Shown here piece by piece: positions 24,701 through 31,216 of a stretch of DNA of 64,000 bases. A program made the translations under genes and the position numbers. The DNA is taken from positions 38,501,557-38,565,556 of the forward strand of contig OZ024825.1 in the NCBI GenBank assembly GCA_964016985.1, in the 5' to 3' direction. Numbering within the stretch: the first letter of the stretch is position 1; each line of letters starts with the position of its first letter. The notes below the pieces were generated by a model. It saw only the letters and a program-made list of their open reading frames with translations. It did no database searches and was not told the DNA's origin. The DNA is from Anodontia alba. Lineage: Eukaryota > Mollusca > Bivalvia > Lucinida > Lucinidae.

Positions 24701-24848
24701 TACAAAATGCAAAAATTATATTGTACTGCTTTGCAATTCTTTAGCATGGTTTTTACACTTTTTTTTACAGCTCAGTTACGATAATGAAGTACTTGCTAGT
24801 GCCGGTAGTGACATTGCTGTGGGAGTATGGATGCCCAAAAAGTTGTGA
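642..24848 (+). CDS. FBXW9: FBXW9-like F-box/WD40 repeat protein, 3' seven coding exons (gene span)
   Basis: This is a spliced gene with coding exons 642-781, 2653-2781, 14530-14645, 19466-19703, 20626-20745, 21922-22080 and 24771-24848 (TGA). Every intron is GT-AG and the phases agree (the third junction splits one Lys codon), giving about 325 residues. The translation is a chain of WD40 blades with typical signatures: LAIGSRDRYLNVVDLR, LATGSWDTYVRLWN, IAAGGFDKRLYMMDPR, VITGSEDKVISVYDR, LWSGDKEGKLHLID, TCSTDNSVKVVDP and LASAGSDIAVGVW. Blade order, the linker EDFNWRKACMEREEMHTQW and the GFFAAVDVVHLFQ segment match what I remember of FBXW9, a substrate-recognition subunit of SCF (Cul1) ubiquitin ligases. 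No F-box is visible, so the 5' exon(s) must lie left of position 1. The introns (1871, 11748, 4820, 922, 1176 and 2690 bp) are full of transposable elements. A different FBXW paralogue is possible but less likely. Confidence 0.85.
826..1201. mobile_element. Fold-back MITE, TA type, split by a TTAA-type MITE
   Basis: The left arm begins GTTCCGGATAAAAGG and the right arm ends TTTTCTGGAGC next to TA at 1202. The TTAA element at 973-1162 interrupts the right arm; removing it and one TTAA restores the arm. Confidence 0.72.
973..1162. mobile_element. piggyBac-like MITE (CCCTTGTCCTGCTGAA ends)
   Basis: It is flanked by TTAA on both sides (969-972 and 1163-1166), with inverted ends CCCTTGTCCTGCTGAA. 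TTAA target sites and CCC ends are characteristic of piggyBac. The centre folds around GATCAATTGGCTTCTTC. Confidence 0.82.
1385..1765 (+). repeat. GGGTATTATG-bounded repeat element
   Basis: Direct GGGGTATTATG motifs mark both ends. The body has CACGTTGGACGTCTGTGTG, a GTCCATCC microsatellite and two diverged units with ACCAAACTTG and GAGATCTGGTTT. A second copy is at 62373-62740. Confidence 0.6.
1800..2640. other. FBXW9 intron sequence, no gene
   Basis: It holds a T tract (about 1929-1955) and a loose inverted pair around 2026-2120 (TCAGGATTTGTAAAGC and its inverse). A T-rich fold-back fragment lies near 2280-2400 (CTTGGCATTTCATGTAAATT). I see no exon. Confidence 0.6.
2653..2781 (+). CDS. FBXW9: FBXW9-like exon: WD blade 1
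   Basis: The acceptor is TTTTAG and the donor is GTGAGC at 2782. Forty-three residues are encoded in phase 0-0, containing the blade signature ILAIGSRDRYLNVVDLR and ending in QKTHK, next to the following exon's GWLWSMA (compare the HQGWVW motif of the family). Confidence 0.88.
3251..7734 (+). repeat. 166-bp tandem satellite with 995-bp higher-order repeat
   Basis: Units repeat every 164-169 bp. Each has AGAAACCACTGGACC, then TTTTGCAGAAATGTTCC, TTGTTCAAGCCATTTGG, a GC-rich box around CCAGGGGGCGGGGC and CCCTATATATCTATATAG. Landmark units recur at 3669, 4830, 5825 and 6820 (spacing 1161, 995, 995), so six-unit blocks are themselves tandemly repeated, one block having a seventh unit. Every frame shows 90-codon ORFs on both strands, but the period is not a multiple of three and the ORFs drift through frames, so this is not a coding array. 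Confidence 0.95.
7735..8027 (+). mobile_element. Short retroposon with CAATCA-repeat tail, 293 bp
   Basis: It is flanked by a 14-bp target duplication TTATTTTCCCCATA (7721-7734 and 8028-8041) within a satellite unit. The 3' end reads GTTAAACCCCAACTCAATCA followed by further ATCA repeats, an ending common in molluscan retroposons. The middle is a pyrimidine-rich CTTTC/CTTCT tract. A near-identical copy lies inverted at 55502-55791. It has no tRNA-like A/B boxes, so it may be a SINE of another class or the 3' end of a LINE. Confidence 0.75.
8028..8990 (+). repeat. Diverged continuation of the 166-bp satellite
   Basis: About five or six more diverged units continue after the retroposon at 7735-8027. 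The GC-rich box decays to forms such as GCTAGTGGGTGGGGC, while ACCAAGATTGTTCAAG remains recognisable. The array edge is more diverged than its centre, as expected for satellites homogenised internally. Confidence 0.85.
9098..9223. mobile_element. Fold-back MITE, TA type (GCTCCAGATAAG ends)
   Basis: It abuts the 3' end of the element ending at 9095. Its own right end TCTTATCTGGAGC is clear, the left end is truncated, and the central hairpin GTACTCATTAG / CTAATGAGTAC is retained. Confidence 0.65.
9266..9390 (+). repeat. 5' fragment of an AGCTCACC-type element
   Basis: TTTAGCTCACCAGAGCCAAAGGC followed by GTTTTGATCAC matches the 5' end of the elements at 3021 and 36753. The copy decays after about 120 bp. 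Confidence 0.6.
9683..9888. mobile_element. piggyBac-like MITE (CCCTAGTCCTGCTGAA ends)
   Basis: TTAA flanks both ends (9679-9682 and 9889-9892). The central stem has GATCAGTTGGCTTCTGAAGA. It is in inverted orientation relative to 973-1162. Confidence 0.8.
9960..10182. mobile_element. Fold-back MITE (CATATTTACCCTAAGTATTC ends)
   Basis: Inverted ends ACCATATTTACCC and ATACGGTA-type surround a central stem GAGACGCCACGTTCTGCGGC with AAACAGTCTAGACCCAGATG. Similar copies occur near 19165-19290, 20850-21005 and 46050-46180. Confidence 0.6.
10235..10515. mobile_element. Fused fragments of two fold-back MITEs
   Basis: The left 85 bp match the GCTCCAGATAAG family. It switches abruptly near 10321 to the ACCATGGCTAATTCAAACTC family also seen at 27890 and 29194. 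Confidence 0.6.
10516..11598. other. FBXW9 intron sequence, no gene
   Basis: It contains a fold-back element at about 10840-11050 (CTTAAGGGGAATAGATACAC and a diverged inverse) of the same family as 63440-63680, and an AT-rich remainder without recognisable exons. Confidence 0.5.
11599..12607 (+). mobile_element. AGCTCACC-type element with ~145-bp internal repeats
   Basis: It starts TTTTAGCTCACCTGAGAGC and ends GAGCACAGGTGAGCGATCC, then AGGGCCATATATTGG. Five internal units each contain AATTTCACAGAAATGTTCC, AAAATTGCTAAAATGG, GAACAAGATGGCC and GAGCTAAAAATAGA. It lies in the FBXW9 intron. Confidence 0.7.
12632..12940 (+). mobile_element. tRNA-headed SINE, full length
   Basis: The 14-bp target duplication TTTTTAGCTCACCT occurs at 12618-12631 and 12941-12954, so the SINE inserted at the very 5' end of an AGCTCACC element. 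The tRNA-like head has a B box GGTTCAACCCC. The conserved body contains AAGAAGGGCAGTTGTCAG and the tail reads GTAAAACCTCAACACAAACA. A resemblance to molluscan V-SINE-type elements such as RUDI is from memory and untested. Confidence 0.88.
12941..13400 (+). repeat. AGCTCACC-type element of the CCAAGATGGCC subfamily, fragment
   Basis: It starts TTTTTAGCTCACCTTTG, then CAGTCATCCGTCTG. Two and a half units follow with GATTGAGCTGAAACTTGG, CAGAATTGCTAAAATC and ATCCAAGATGGCCACC. It is the same family as the large minus-strand element at 56730-59396. The 3' end is not found. Confidence 0.7.
13401..14010. other. FBXW9 intron sequence, no gene
   Basis: A loose fold-back element near 13780-13930 is the only structure seen. 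Confidence 0.5.
14011..14195. mobile_element. Fold-back MITE, TA type, decayed
   Basis: The left end CTCTAGATAAGAGAGGTATC and central hairpin around AGAAGCATCTCACCAAGG are recognisable; the right end has decayed. Confidence 0.55.
14231..14438. mobile_element. piggyBac-like MITE (CCCTTATCCTGCTGAA ends)
   Basis: TTAA flanks both ends (14227-14230 and 14439-14442). The central stem is CAGATGGCTTCTTCAGAAAC. It lies about 90 bp upstream of the exon at 14530. Confidence 0.8.
14530..14645 (+). CDS. FBXW9: FBXW9-like exon: WD blade 2
   Basis: The acceptor is TTCTAG and the donor is GTAGGT at 14646. The exon encodes GWLWSMASCDNVLATGSWD and then YVRLWNIGE, a clear WD blade. It ends after two bases of a Lys codon; reading on would meet a stop at once, which supports this donor. 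Confidence 0.9.
15290..15480. mobile_element. Fold-back MITE (central stem GTGAACTGTCTGC)
   Basis: Arms around ACTGTCTGCTAGGGACTAAG with ACAAGGCTCAACATTTCATG inverted as TTGGCAAGCCTTATTTTCTG. The family recurs at 30838, 42535, 51128 and 51400. Confidence 0.6.
15547..15752. mobile_element. Fold-back MITE, TTAA type (CCCATTGTAGTC ends)
   Basis: TTAA flanks both ends (15543-15546 and 15753-15756). It is an inverted-orientation relative of 96-294. Confidence 0.75.
15834..16136 (+). mobile_element. tRNA-headed SINE, full length
   Basis: The target duplication TCTGGGGGGACAT lies at 15821-15833 and 16137-16149. A box TGGCTCAGTTGG and B box GGTTCAACCCC are intact in form. The length is 303 bp. Confidence 0.9.
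16229..17252 (-). mobile_element. hAT-like TIR transposon, 1024 bp, probably internally deleted
   Basis: Perfect 14-bp inverted ends CAGTGATTTTTTTA lie at 16229-16242 and 17239-17252. They are flanked by the direct repeat CTATCC (16223-16228 and 17253-17258). Removing the element restores the running sequence of the surrounding tandem-repeat unit. CAGTG ends are typical of hAT elements, although a 6-bp rather than 8-bp duplication is visible. GGGACTC motifs occur near both ends. A possible first coding exon lies on the minus strand at 16535-16834. Confidence 0.65.
16535..16834 (-). pseudogene. Possible remnant N-terminal exon of the hAT-like element
   Basis: This 99-codon minus-strand frame starts MHPKKIIKPDPLQQTLFGLP and is rich in polar residues. 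It lies wholly inside the CAGTG-bounded element. It has no recognisable BED finger or catalytic domain, and I do not recognise the protein. It may be a leftover first exon of an autonomous relative, or chance. Confidence 0.25.
17259..18262 (+). repeat. ~160-bp tandem repeat, about six units
   Basis: TTGGTAGAAATG recurs near 17425, 17588, 17730, 17898 and 18210. Each unit ends with TCTCCCTTTGTT and a GATTTCGTGTC-type segment. ORFs on the minus strand are by-products of the repeat. Confidence 0.85.
18282..19311. other. FBXW9 intron with CCCTACTTTTT-rich stretch
   Basis: CCTACTTTT-type motifs recur irregularly at 18678-18775 and 19028-19110. A fold-back fragment lies at 18380-18510 (AAACAGTATAGACCATGATG) and another at 19165-19290. 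No exon is seen. Confidence 0.5.
19312..19411. mobile_element. Short fold-back MITE (CTCTGGGTAAA ends)
   Basis: ACTCTGGGTAAAATTTTCAG is inverted as CGCTGAATTTACCCAGAGT, giving a compact 100-bp fold-back 55 bp upstream of the exon at 19466. Confidence 0.65.
19466..19703 (+). CDS. FBXW9: FBXW9-like exon: WD blades 3 and 4
   Basis: The acceptor is TTCCAG and the donor is GTATTT at 19704. The first base completes the split Lys codon. The exon encodes two blades, with IAAGGFDKRLYMMDPRA and YVITGSEDKVISVYDRVAG. Confidence 0.92.
20281..20570. repeat. Two partial GCTCCAGATAAG-family MITE arms
   Basis: Two similar right arms occur (TGGGTACCCACAATGTATG to ATCTGGAGCTATAGTG, then GAGTACCCAGTACCCAC to ATCTTGAGCTATGGTG), together in the 922-bp intron. 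Confidence 0.6.
20626..20745 (+). CDS. FBXW9: FBXW9-like exon: WD blade 5
   Basis: The acceptor is TTTCAG and the donor is GTAAGT at 20746. Forty residues in phase 0-0 contain the blade sequence GQLWSGDKEGKLHLIDARDG. Confidence 0.88.
21201..21412 (+). mobile_element. tRNA-headed SINE, 5'-truncated
   Basis: Body and tail only: CATGGAGATTGATCAT through GTAAAACCTCAACACAAACA. The tRNA-like head is missing. It lies in the FBXW9 intron. Confidence 0.8.
21650..21850. mobile_element. Fold-back MITE with GATCAGACTGCTCCTGGGAG core
   Basis: The core AAACAGTGCAGACCCTGATC is inverted as GATAAGGGTCTACACTGTTT. It belongs to the AAATGTCCTAAAATTT family. It lies just before the exon at 21922. Confidence 0.6.
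21922..22080 (+). CDS. FBXW9: FBXW9-like exon: WD blade 6
   Basis: The acceptor is TTACAG and the donor is GTAAGT at 22081. Fifty-three residues in phase 0-0 include VGHTGRLTGVVHTDGGIF and TCSTDNSVKVVDP. The GH...ITG-IVH pattern is typical of the family's sixth blade. Confidence 0.9.
22150..22365. mobile_element. Fold-back MITE (AAATGTCCTAAAATTC ends)
   Basis: Ends TAAATGTCCTAAAATTC and GAAATTTTAGGAAATTTACC are inverted; the core is AAACAGTGTAGACCCTGAAG. Confidence 0.68.
22420..22546. mobile_element. Fold-back MITE, GCTCCAGATAAG family, left end missing
   Basis: The hairpin AAGTGCCTCAGCAAGGCACTT forms the centre. The right end is TTCTTATTTAGAACTA. Confidence 0.6.
22949..23707 (+). mobile_element. 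Old SINE copy split by a TIR element
   Basis: Degenerate SINE body runs to about 23115 (CTTGACATGACCCTAATGGG). The missing tail (GGCTATAAAGCCTCAAC) resumes at about 23683, with the TIR element at about 23117-23682 lying between. The junctions show the insertion postdates the SINE. Confidence 0.65.
23117..23682. mobile_element. TIR element (~565 bp) inside a SINE
   Basis: Imperfect inverted ends of about 44 bp run inward from ACTGTCCTTTCGACATCT on the left. The innermost 16 bases, GTTTTTTGCTTGGCG plus flank, are nearly perfect. The interior is AT-rich with no convincing coding frame. The superfamily is unknown. Confidence 0.6.
23996..24177. mobile_element. Fold-back MITE, GCTCCAGATAAG family
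   Basis: The left end is GCCCAGATAAAGGGGTATC and the right end AACCCTCTTATCTGG, with diverged hairpin arms. Confidence 0.62.
24280..24492. mobile_element. Fold-back MITE, TA type (TGGTAAATGTCC ends)
   Basis: It is flanked by TA. The inverted ends are TGGTAAATGTCCTAAAATTT. The core stem GATCCGACTGCTCCTAAAGG is perfect over about 25 bases per arm. Confidence 0.75.
24771..24848 (+). CDS. FBXW9: FBXW9-like terminal exon: last WD blade and stop
   Basis: The acceptor TTTTTTTACAG follows a long T tract. Twenty-five residues, LASAGSDIAVGVW plus MPKKL, end at TGA (24846-24848). The last blade closes within a few residues of the C-terminus, as in FBXW9. I cannot fix the poly(A) site. Confidence 0.87.
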   Translation, partial: LSYDNEVLASAGSDIAVGVWMPKKL

Positions 24849-25079
24849 AACAGTGATATGAAAACAGCTTAGAAATACCATTTTAATTCTTAAGTGTTCG
24901 GACAGACAGGCTGAGCAAAATGCAGCATCTGATCAGGTCTACAATGAGCAACAAAAAACAGAGCACACAACAAATGAGTAATATTTTTCCCAGAAAATTA
25001 GATGACATTTCACTTCAGTCATCTCCAAAGCAAAGGGGTCTTTTTGCATGAAATTCAGGTCCTGCTTTCAGAAAAGTAC

Positions 25080-25292
25080 ACTGGAATCTCTATTTATAAG
25101 CCTGTTCATTATAAGACGGTTTCTGATATAAGGTGTTCTAAAGGTGGACCCCCAAAAGTTTTGTATCTAAACAAAAATGCTTAGATTATATAGAAAAATG
25201 ACCATAAATGGTCATTTTTCTATATAATCTGTACATTGTTGTTTGTTTTAATCCCATTAATAGCATTATAAAGAGGTTGTGGTGTAATAAGC
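25080..25292. mobile_element. Fold-back MITE, pogo/Tc1-like ends, ATGACCAT core
   Basis: Outer ends CACTGGAATCTCTATTTATA and TATAAAGAGGTTGTGGTG are diverged inverses. The central palindrome runs through ATATAGAAAAATGACCATAA and its inverse. CACTGGAACCTC-type ends resemble Tigger/pogo elements. Confidence 0.65.
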
Positions 25293-26603
25293 AGAGTTTA
25301 AAATTGCATTTACTGAGATTTAAATTAGCATACTAAAGATCTGTAACTGAATTACAAGTTTCTAAAGTATATAAACAAAAGTGTATCGGTATTATTTTTA
25401 GTGCACTTCTGAAGCATTCTTTTCTGTTGTTAACTTCATCGGCAACACTAAATCTTGAAAGTTTGAAATACAAATTGTGATGAGCAGGTGTGGCTAGCAG
25501 CCCACGAACCCTACCAAGCACACAACTACCATGACTCTCGAAGTATAGCATCTATTATACTGCAGATCCAATACATAGCGGTCAGTTATTTCAAGAAATC
25601 CAGTACATGTGTATATCCCGAATCGGCCATGGATCCCAAATTTTTCTCAAGCAAAAAATTCAAAACCTAAAAATTTTTTGTTGTTGTTACTAACTTGAAA
25701 AAAAAAAAAAAAAAAAAATATTGCAGTTCATTCTGGAATTATTTTTCGTACCTTTCACAACACTAAGTCACTGATGCACTGTAAATTGTGACAAACAACC
25801 CAGTTAACGCCAATCACTGCAAACTTTGATGGGAACAATTAAAACTATGTATCAATCAAGGGTAATATGTAAACAAAAGAACAGAACATAAAGTATGTAT
25901 TTTCTGCTTATTCTGATAAAAAATATTTGTTTTAGAATACAATGTATTTTTAATTACCAAATTAAGGGCCCTTATGGGTATTTAAAAAATACTTACATAA
26001 TATGATTGTGAAAAAAAAAATATAATAAAAATGGTTATCTGCCTAGATTCAGGGTCTGTCAGATTTTATTTTGTAGCCATTTATATTTTATCTGGTGCAC
26101 CATAAAGACAATGGGGTAAAAATACAAAAACAACAAATGCGGCCTAAACTGTTAAATTCAGCAGTTTGTTGTGTTCAAACATAGTTTATCAGCTGGTCTC
26201 GGTTAAAATTACTTGTTTGACATACATGTAAATGGGCCCTTGTATATACTGCTCTTGAGCCATTGTAATACTGTTTGAATTGGGAATATGACTGACAGCT
26301 TGACCGAATGCCATTTAATGTGGATTGATCAGTGATGTCTCTTTGAGTGAGCATCATTCATGCCATTATACGTGCATAGTACATGTCTTGTCATATAGCG
26401 ATACGGTTTTCTCACAATGTCAGACCGTGGACCTGTAGCTTTGTGATATATTGGATTTACAATGTATTTTGAGGGTTGATATGAGGTATGATATGAAAAT
26501 TGCCATATCATAATCTGTTTATCATACATTTTTCTTTCTGACAAGTTTGCCTGTTTGATTTCGCATGTGGAGTTAAAGGCACGACCGCCGAGTGCTTCGA
26601 ATG

Positions 26604-26702
26604 AGGTGATATGTTTTTTTTGCCCGGTCAAAAAAGCCGTATCACCTACATGACCTGGTGATATGAGTTTTTTTGCCATGCAAAAAAGCAAGCTGTATCA
26701 CC
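26604..26702. repeat. Two tandem hairpins built from GGTGATATG / GTATCACC
   Basis: The first hairpin is GGTGATATGTTTTTTTTGCC with AAAAAAGCCGTATCACC. The second is GGTGATATGAGTTTTTTTGC with GCAAAAAAGCAAGC and GTATCACC. I do not recognise the family. Confidence 0.6.
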
Positions 26703-27100
26703 CATGTGACACATTGTCACACCTTTTGCGCTCCACAAGAGTGATATGTGCTTGAAAGCCATATTAGTATCACATATGCAAAATGAACATATTTTCTAGT
26801 AAATGTATGATAATGTTATTTATAATAGTATTATTTAGTGGTAATATAGTCCTTTTTATTAGTTCGTTGGAAATGTTACTTTTTGTTTGATATAATTTAT
26901 GGAGTTATACCCCTTTGTAAATTTTTCATAAAGACTTTCTGTCTGCTCTATAGTTTTTAAAATGAATAAAGCATTACCTGACAGGTAATGTGCGGAGAAC
27001 AAGAACCATAACTCTTTATTATTCATTTTTAATGAATTTATGCCCCAATGTAAATTTTTTATACATTTTTTTTTTTTTTTTTTTGTTCCATAAAACTTAA

Positions 27101-27435
27101 AGGCTCCACATTCCTCAAAAACAGACATTTTTTTTTTTTTTTATACAAGAAAGGTTTAATAAATAGATATATGGTATTAATACAATCATAAAATGTGGCA
27201 CCTGACAGCCTGTGTCTCTTGTTCTTGTAATGAAATGATTTTTATCGTATCTCTGAATTTATGTTAGAAATACGAGAAAAAATCATATCATTTTTTATTT
27301 AGTTAAAAAACGAGAGACTAACTGTAATTTTACGGGCTGTCAGATGCCATATTTTATGATCATATTAATACCATATATCAATTTATTAAACCTTTCTTGG
27401 ATAAAAGATGTCTATTTTTGTGGAATATGGAGCCT
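27101..27435. mobile_element. Long-TIR MITE, TTAA type (AGGCTCCA ends)
   Basis: It is flanked by TTAA (27097-27100 and 27436-27439). The inverted arms are about 110 bp, interrupted by a poly(T), and contain AAACCTTTCTTG and ATATGGTATTAATA-type motifs. A piggyBac-like origin is inferred from the TTAA. Confidence 0.72.
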
Positions 27436-27607
27436 TTAAAACTGTAAAAGATATTTTCAAGAAATTTGGTGCAAATATAAATCATCAGATGATGTGCACA
27501 CAATCAGAATGATAACTCTGTATACACTCTAATAAAATTATGCTCCATAGTAATTTTTTCATATGGAATTTGTGTCTGCTTCATAACTTTAATGGAAATT
27601 TCACAAA

Positions 27608-27855
27608 ATCTGGGCCCAGTTGTTCAAAGCATCGTTAGCTTAACAAGCTCCTTAAAGGTCATTTCGTTAACTGTTTTAGCAGATTTAATGCACAATATTC
27701 TGATATTTTTTGCTGAAAAAATGTGAGTAGCTTTTGCACTGCAAAAGCTACTCACATTTTTTCAGCAAAAAATTTCAGCATATTTGCGTATCACTCGATG
27801 TAAATTTTAACGAATCGTTAACTAACGACATCGTTAGCTTTGAACAACTGGGCCC
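27608..27855. mobile_element. GGGCCCAGTTGTTCAAAGC fold-back MITE
   Basis: Both ends are GGGCCCAGTTGTTCAAAGC, inverted. The central palindrome is GTGAGTAGCTTTTGCA and its inverse, preceded by TTTTTTGCTGAAAAAATG. Four copies lie in the window. Confidence 0.85.
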
Positions 27856-27885
27856 TGGTAGACACTGTATAATAAAATGACAGTG

Positions 27886-28225
27886 ACTCTAACACCAGTG
27901 GCTCGTTTACTGTGGCTAATTCAAACTCATTTTTGAGTCCCTATGAAATTCTTCCAATAGTTCAAGACAGATATTTTAGAGAGATTCTTATTTCTTGATG
28001 AAAATATATGTTGTGCATACTCAATAAAATTGCCTTATCAAAGCAATTCTAATGAGTACACTCAGCAAACCATTATTTTAGAGAAGTTCGAAAAAACATC
28101 CCTAAATTATCCCCATTTGCCTAGTGACTCAGAGCAATGATTAATCCTCAGTGACTCAAACTACATGTTTAGAACAAATTTCCATGGTCCCAAAGATATT
28201 CAAGCCATTGAAGTTGGAGTGGACA
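27886..28225. mobile_element. Fold-back MITE, pogo-like ends (ACCTCAGTGGCTCGAAC family)
   Basis: It is a diverged copy of the 29194 element, with CAGTGGCTCGTTTACTG on the left and TATTCAAGCCATTGAAGTT on the right. Confidence 0.6.
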
Positions 28226-29190
28226 TGTAAAGCATCATAAGATCATTTCAGAGAACAAGAACTGTCACTCTACTTTCATTTTTTAGGAATTTTCCTATCT
28301 TTTTCATAACTTTAAAGCTGTTAAAAATAGGTAGGGAAACCTAATAGAAGTATAAATCCTCTTTAAATTATGTGCAGAGAAGAATCACCATCCCATACCA
28401 GATATTTTGATAAACAAGTCATGCGGGTAAACTCTTTTTGTGTGAAGTGCTGTTTGCAGGGAGACATATTTTTGTGTCAAAAGCAATTCTCTAGTTATGT
28501 TTAGTTTTAAAGGATCTCTTAATTAAGCATAATGTCAGAGAAACACAGGATTAAGCATAATTTTAAAGCATCATTGTATTTAGGATAATTTCAGAGGATC
28601 ACTAAATTAAGCAATGTTTTAGAGAATCACTAAATGAAGCAATAGTAAAAGAAGTACACATGTGCATATTTAAACAACTGGTTATATCTTCCATTATTTA
28701 TCTGTGATTTAATAGCTGAAATTTGAATAGAAATTTACATTGCCACAATTTGGTTTTAACTGGGACTGATATTGTGGTTTCAGCTGTAATCTATTGGTGT
28801 ATTTTTTATAAAGATGTGTTCCTTCAAATGGATTTTGAAAAATAGAGCCATCTGAAAATAGTCCTGTTTATTTCGTTTTTTAAAGGAAAAAAAAAAAAAT
28901 GAAATCAATGGAACACTGAAAAGTCATTACAGCAAATATATTGACTGACCATGTCGCAAATAAAAACATATTTCCCTAAAAAAATAATTTGGTTGTGTCG
29001 AAACTTATCTATTGGGTACTTATTGGAATCACATTGATTAATCCAGACAGTACCCTTAAGAAATGTGTTTATATGAAAATAAGAAAAATGGTTCTAAATT
29101 ATTGCCATAATTGTAACCTTATCTAAGCTGCACTTGAACAGAAATGCCAGTTCAGTTTGTCTGTAGCAACTTTTAACAGTATGGTTATTT
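28226..29190. other. AT-rich intergenic DNA, no gene
   Basis: A short GGATCACTAAATTAAGCA-type motif recurs about four times at 28510-28640. Nothing coding is seen. Confidence 0.5.
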
Positions 29191-29193
29191 ATA

Positions 29194-29546
29194 CAGTCGA
29201 ACCTCAGTGGCTCGAACACCTATGGCTAGTTTACCACAGCTGATTCAAACTTGTTTTTTAGTCCCTACGAAATTCTTCCGATATCTCAAGAAAACAAATA
29301 TTTCGAGAAATTTTCTTATTTTATCATGAAATTTATGTTGTGTGTACTCATTAGAATTGCCTCATTGAAGCAATTCTAATGAGTACACTCAATATACCAT
29401 ACATTACAGAAGATTGAAGACATACATATATTATTCCCATTTGTCTCCTAACCTGGCGCTGTGATTAACACTCAGTGGCTCTAACTACCCATAACTAGAA
29501 CAAATGTCCATGGACCCAAAGATGTTCGAGCCATTGAGGTTTGACT
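29194..29546. mobile_element. Fold-back MITE, pogo-like, TA type (CAGTCGAACCTC end)
   Basis: The left end CAGTCGAACCTCAGTGGCTC and right end GAGCCATTGAGGTTTGACT are inverted and TA-flanked. The central stem is AGAATTGCCTCATTGAAGCA. Confidence 0.75.
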
Positions 29547-29642
29547 ATATATTTGCACAAAACTATGTTATGACAAACCACCCACCGATTAGACTGCATA
29601 TAGAGCCAGATACTAGTCTCTAGCTATTTATTAGAATATTTA

Positions 29643-30022
29643 GGGGATAACTGCATTCAAATTTGGCATTTGGGGAGGTAAATCGGCGGTTTTACGGTCG
29701 GAAATTTCGTTTTACGGCGACGCGTTAGCGGAGCCGTAAAACGTAATTTGCGACCGTAAAACCGCCGATTTACCTCCCCAAATGACAAATTTGATGCAGT
29801 TATCCCCATTCTAATGCATTTATTCATTTTTTCTATTGAAAAAATGTACTTTTTGCACAAAACGGCAAGTGCTGTGAGCTGCGTAAAACCAAATGCCAGC
29901 CAATGAGAAGCGACGTTACGTGATGACGTCGGATTTGCGACAGTATATCGCAGAATATACCGTCGCAAATTTTTGACGTTATCCAATCAGACGTCGCGTT
30001 ACATACGCAAGTGCATTAGAAT
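29643..30022. mobile_element. GC-rich double palindrome with CRE and CCAAT motifs
   Basis: Palindrome one (29643-29807) has ends GGGATAACTGCA and inner arms CGGCGGTTTTACGGTCG. Palindrome two (29808-30022) has ends ATTCTAATGCA / GTGCATTAGAAT and contains GATGACGTCGG, CCAATGAGAAGC and TATCCAATCAGACGTCGC. The region is CpG-rich compared with its surroundings. The family is unknown. Confidence 0.6.
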
Positions 30023-30282
30023 TTTGTTTTGTTCGTTCTGTTTGTGTTAGAGTGGTATTTTGTGATATTGTTTCTTGTCATTCAAACCTGATTTGGTGCT
30101 TTTGGAGAGCTGTGTTCCGTGATTGTGGCCTTTCCTGGGTTATACTGTCAACACATGTTCAGACTATGAATGTACATGTATGTCAGTGCAGTCTGATCAG
30201 GATAGTTTGTTTACGAAACATAATCTCTGAACTGTGAAGAATATATAAATGTATTTGTGAATCAGCTCCAGCTACATGTAAT

Positions 30283-30640
30283 AGTAGGACACTGGAGCCC
30301 AAAAGTTGTATCCAAACAAAAGTGTATAGATTATATAGAAAAATGACCATAAATGGTCATTTTTTCTATATAAATAAAAACGAATAGATTATATAGAAAA
30401 ATGACCATTCATCCAAACAAAAATGTATAGATAATATAGGAAAATGACCATGAATTGTCATTTTTTCTATATAAACAAATATGTATAGATTATATAGAAA
30501 AATGACCATTTATGGTCATTTTTCTATATAATCTATACATTTTTGTTTGGCTACAACATGGATGTTCAGTTAACATGGTTTTGCTTTGAAACCCAGCATC
30601 AGTGTTATAAAGACACTGTTGTGTATCAAGACATAATTTT
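30283..30640. mobile_element. Complex fold-back with four ATGACCAT arms
   Basis: The unit TAGATTATATAGAAAAATGA and its inverse are repeated about four times between 30320 and 30545. It is a rearranged relative of the MITE at 25080. Confidence 0.65.
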
Positions 30641-30837
30641 CTTCTCCAAGAAAACTTCAGGTTATGGGTATTTATTAGACGCCTCTAAGTGAGGCACTCC
30701 TAATAAATACATGGAGCTATAAATGGAGCTATGAAGTACATTTTGATAGATTAAATTAATAGACTGATCAGAGATAATAGTTGTGTTGGTCACATTGTGA
30801 TAAGGTACCATATTTGTCCTAAATATTCAGACACTTG

Positions 30838-31057
30838 TCTTAACCCTTAAAGTGACAATCACAATTGCAGCAGACAACTTTTTGATTTTTTTTTCTATTT
30901 ACATGTATTTATTTTTCAAAGAAAATAAGTTTTAAAATTTTATGTGAATAGTCTGCCAAGCAGATGATTCACATGAACTGTCAAGACTTATTTTCTATAA
31001 AAAAAAAAAATAGAGTGTCGTCTGCTGCAAATTTTGCTTGGCATTTTAAGAGTAAGA
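30838..31057. mobile_element. Fold-back MITE (GCAGCAGACAAC ends)
   Basis: Arms TTGCAGCAGACAACTTTTTG and GTCGTCTGCTGCAA are inverted; the centre is GTCTGCCAAGCAGA. TTAACCC occurs at the left margin. Confidence 0.65.
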
Positions 31058-31216
31058 ATCTGAACAAGTCCATTTGTTTAATGGTGATGTGTCCAAAATG
31101 TTTGGCTGAATACTGCTTTGGAGCAATTTGATCTGCTCTAGCATGATTGTCTGAATATATAGAACTCGTCACCTTATCGCAGAAAGTCAGTAACTATATA
31201 TTAAAATATATTTTTA

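Larger units (their letters stand above)
24849..27096. other. FBXW9 3' flank, no further coding exon seen
   Basis: It presumably includes the 3' UTR. Several A-rich stretches occur (25695-25720, 26010-26030) but no poly(A) signal can be chosen with confidence. It contains the MITE at 25080 and a double hairpin at 26604-26702. Confidence 0.5.

Noticed and set aside
26329..26691. 120-codon minus-strand ORF as a gene
   Set aside because: It spans the twin hairpins and has no recognised domain or splice support; kept only as a structural observation.
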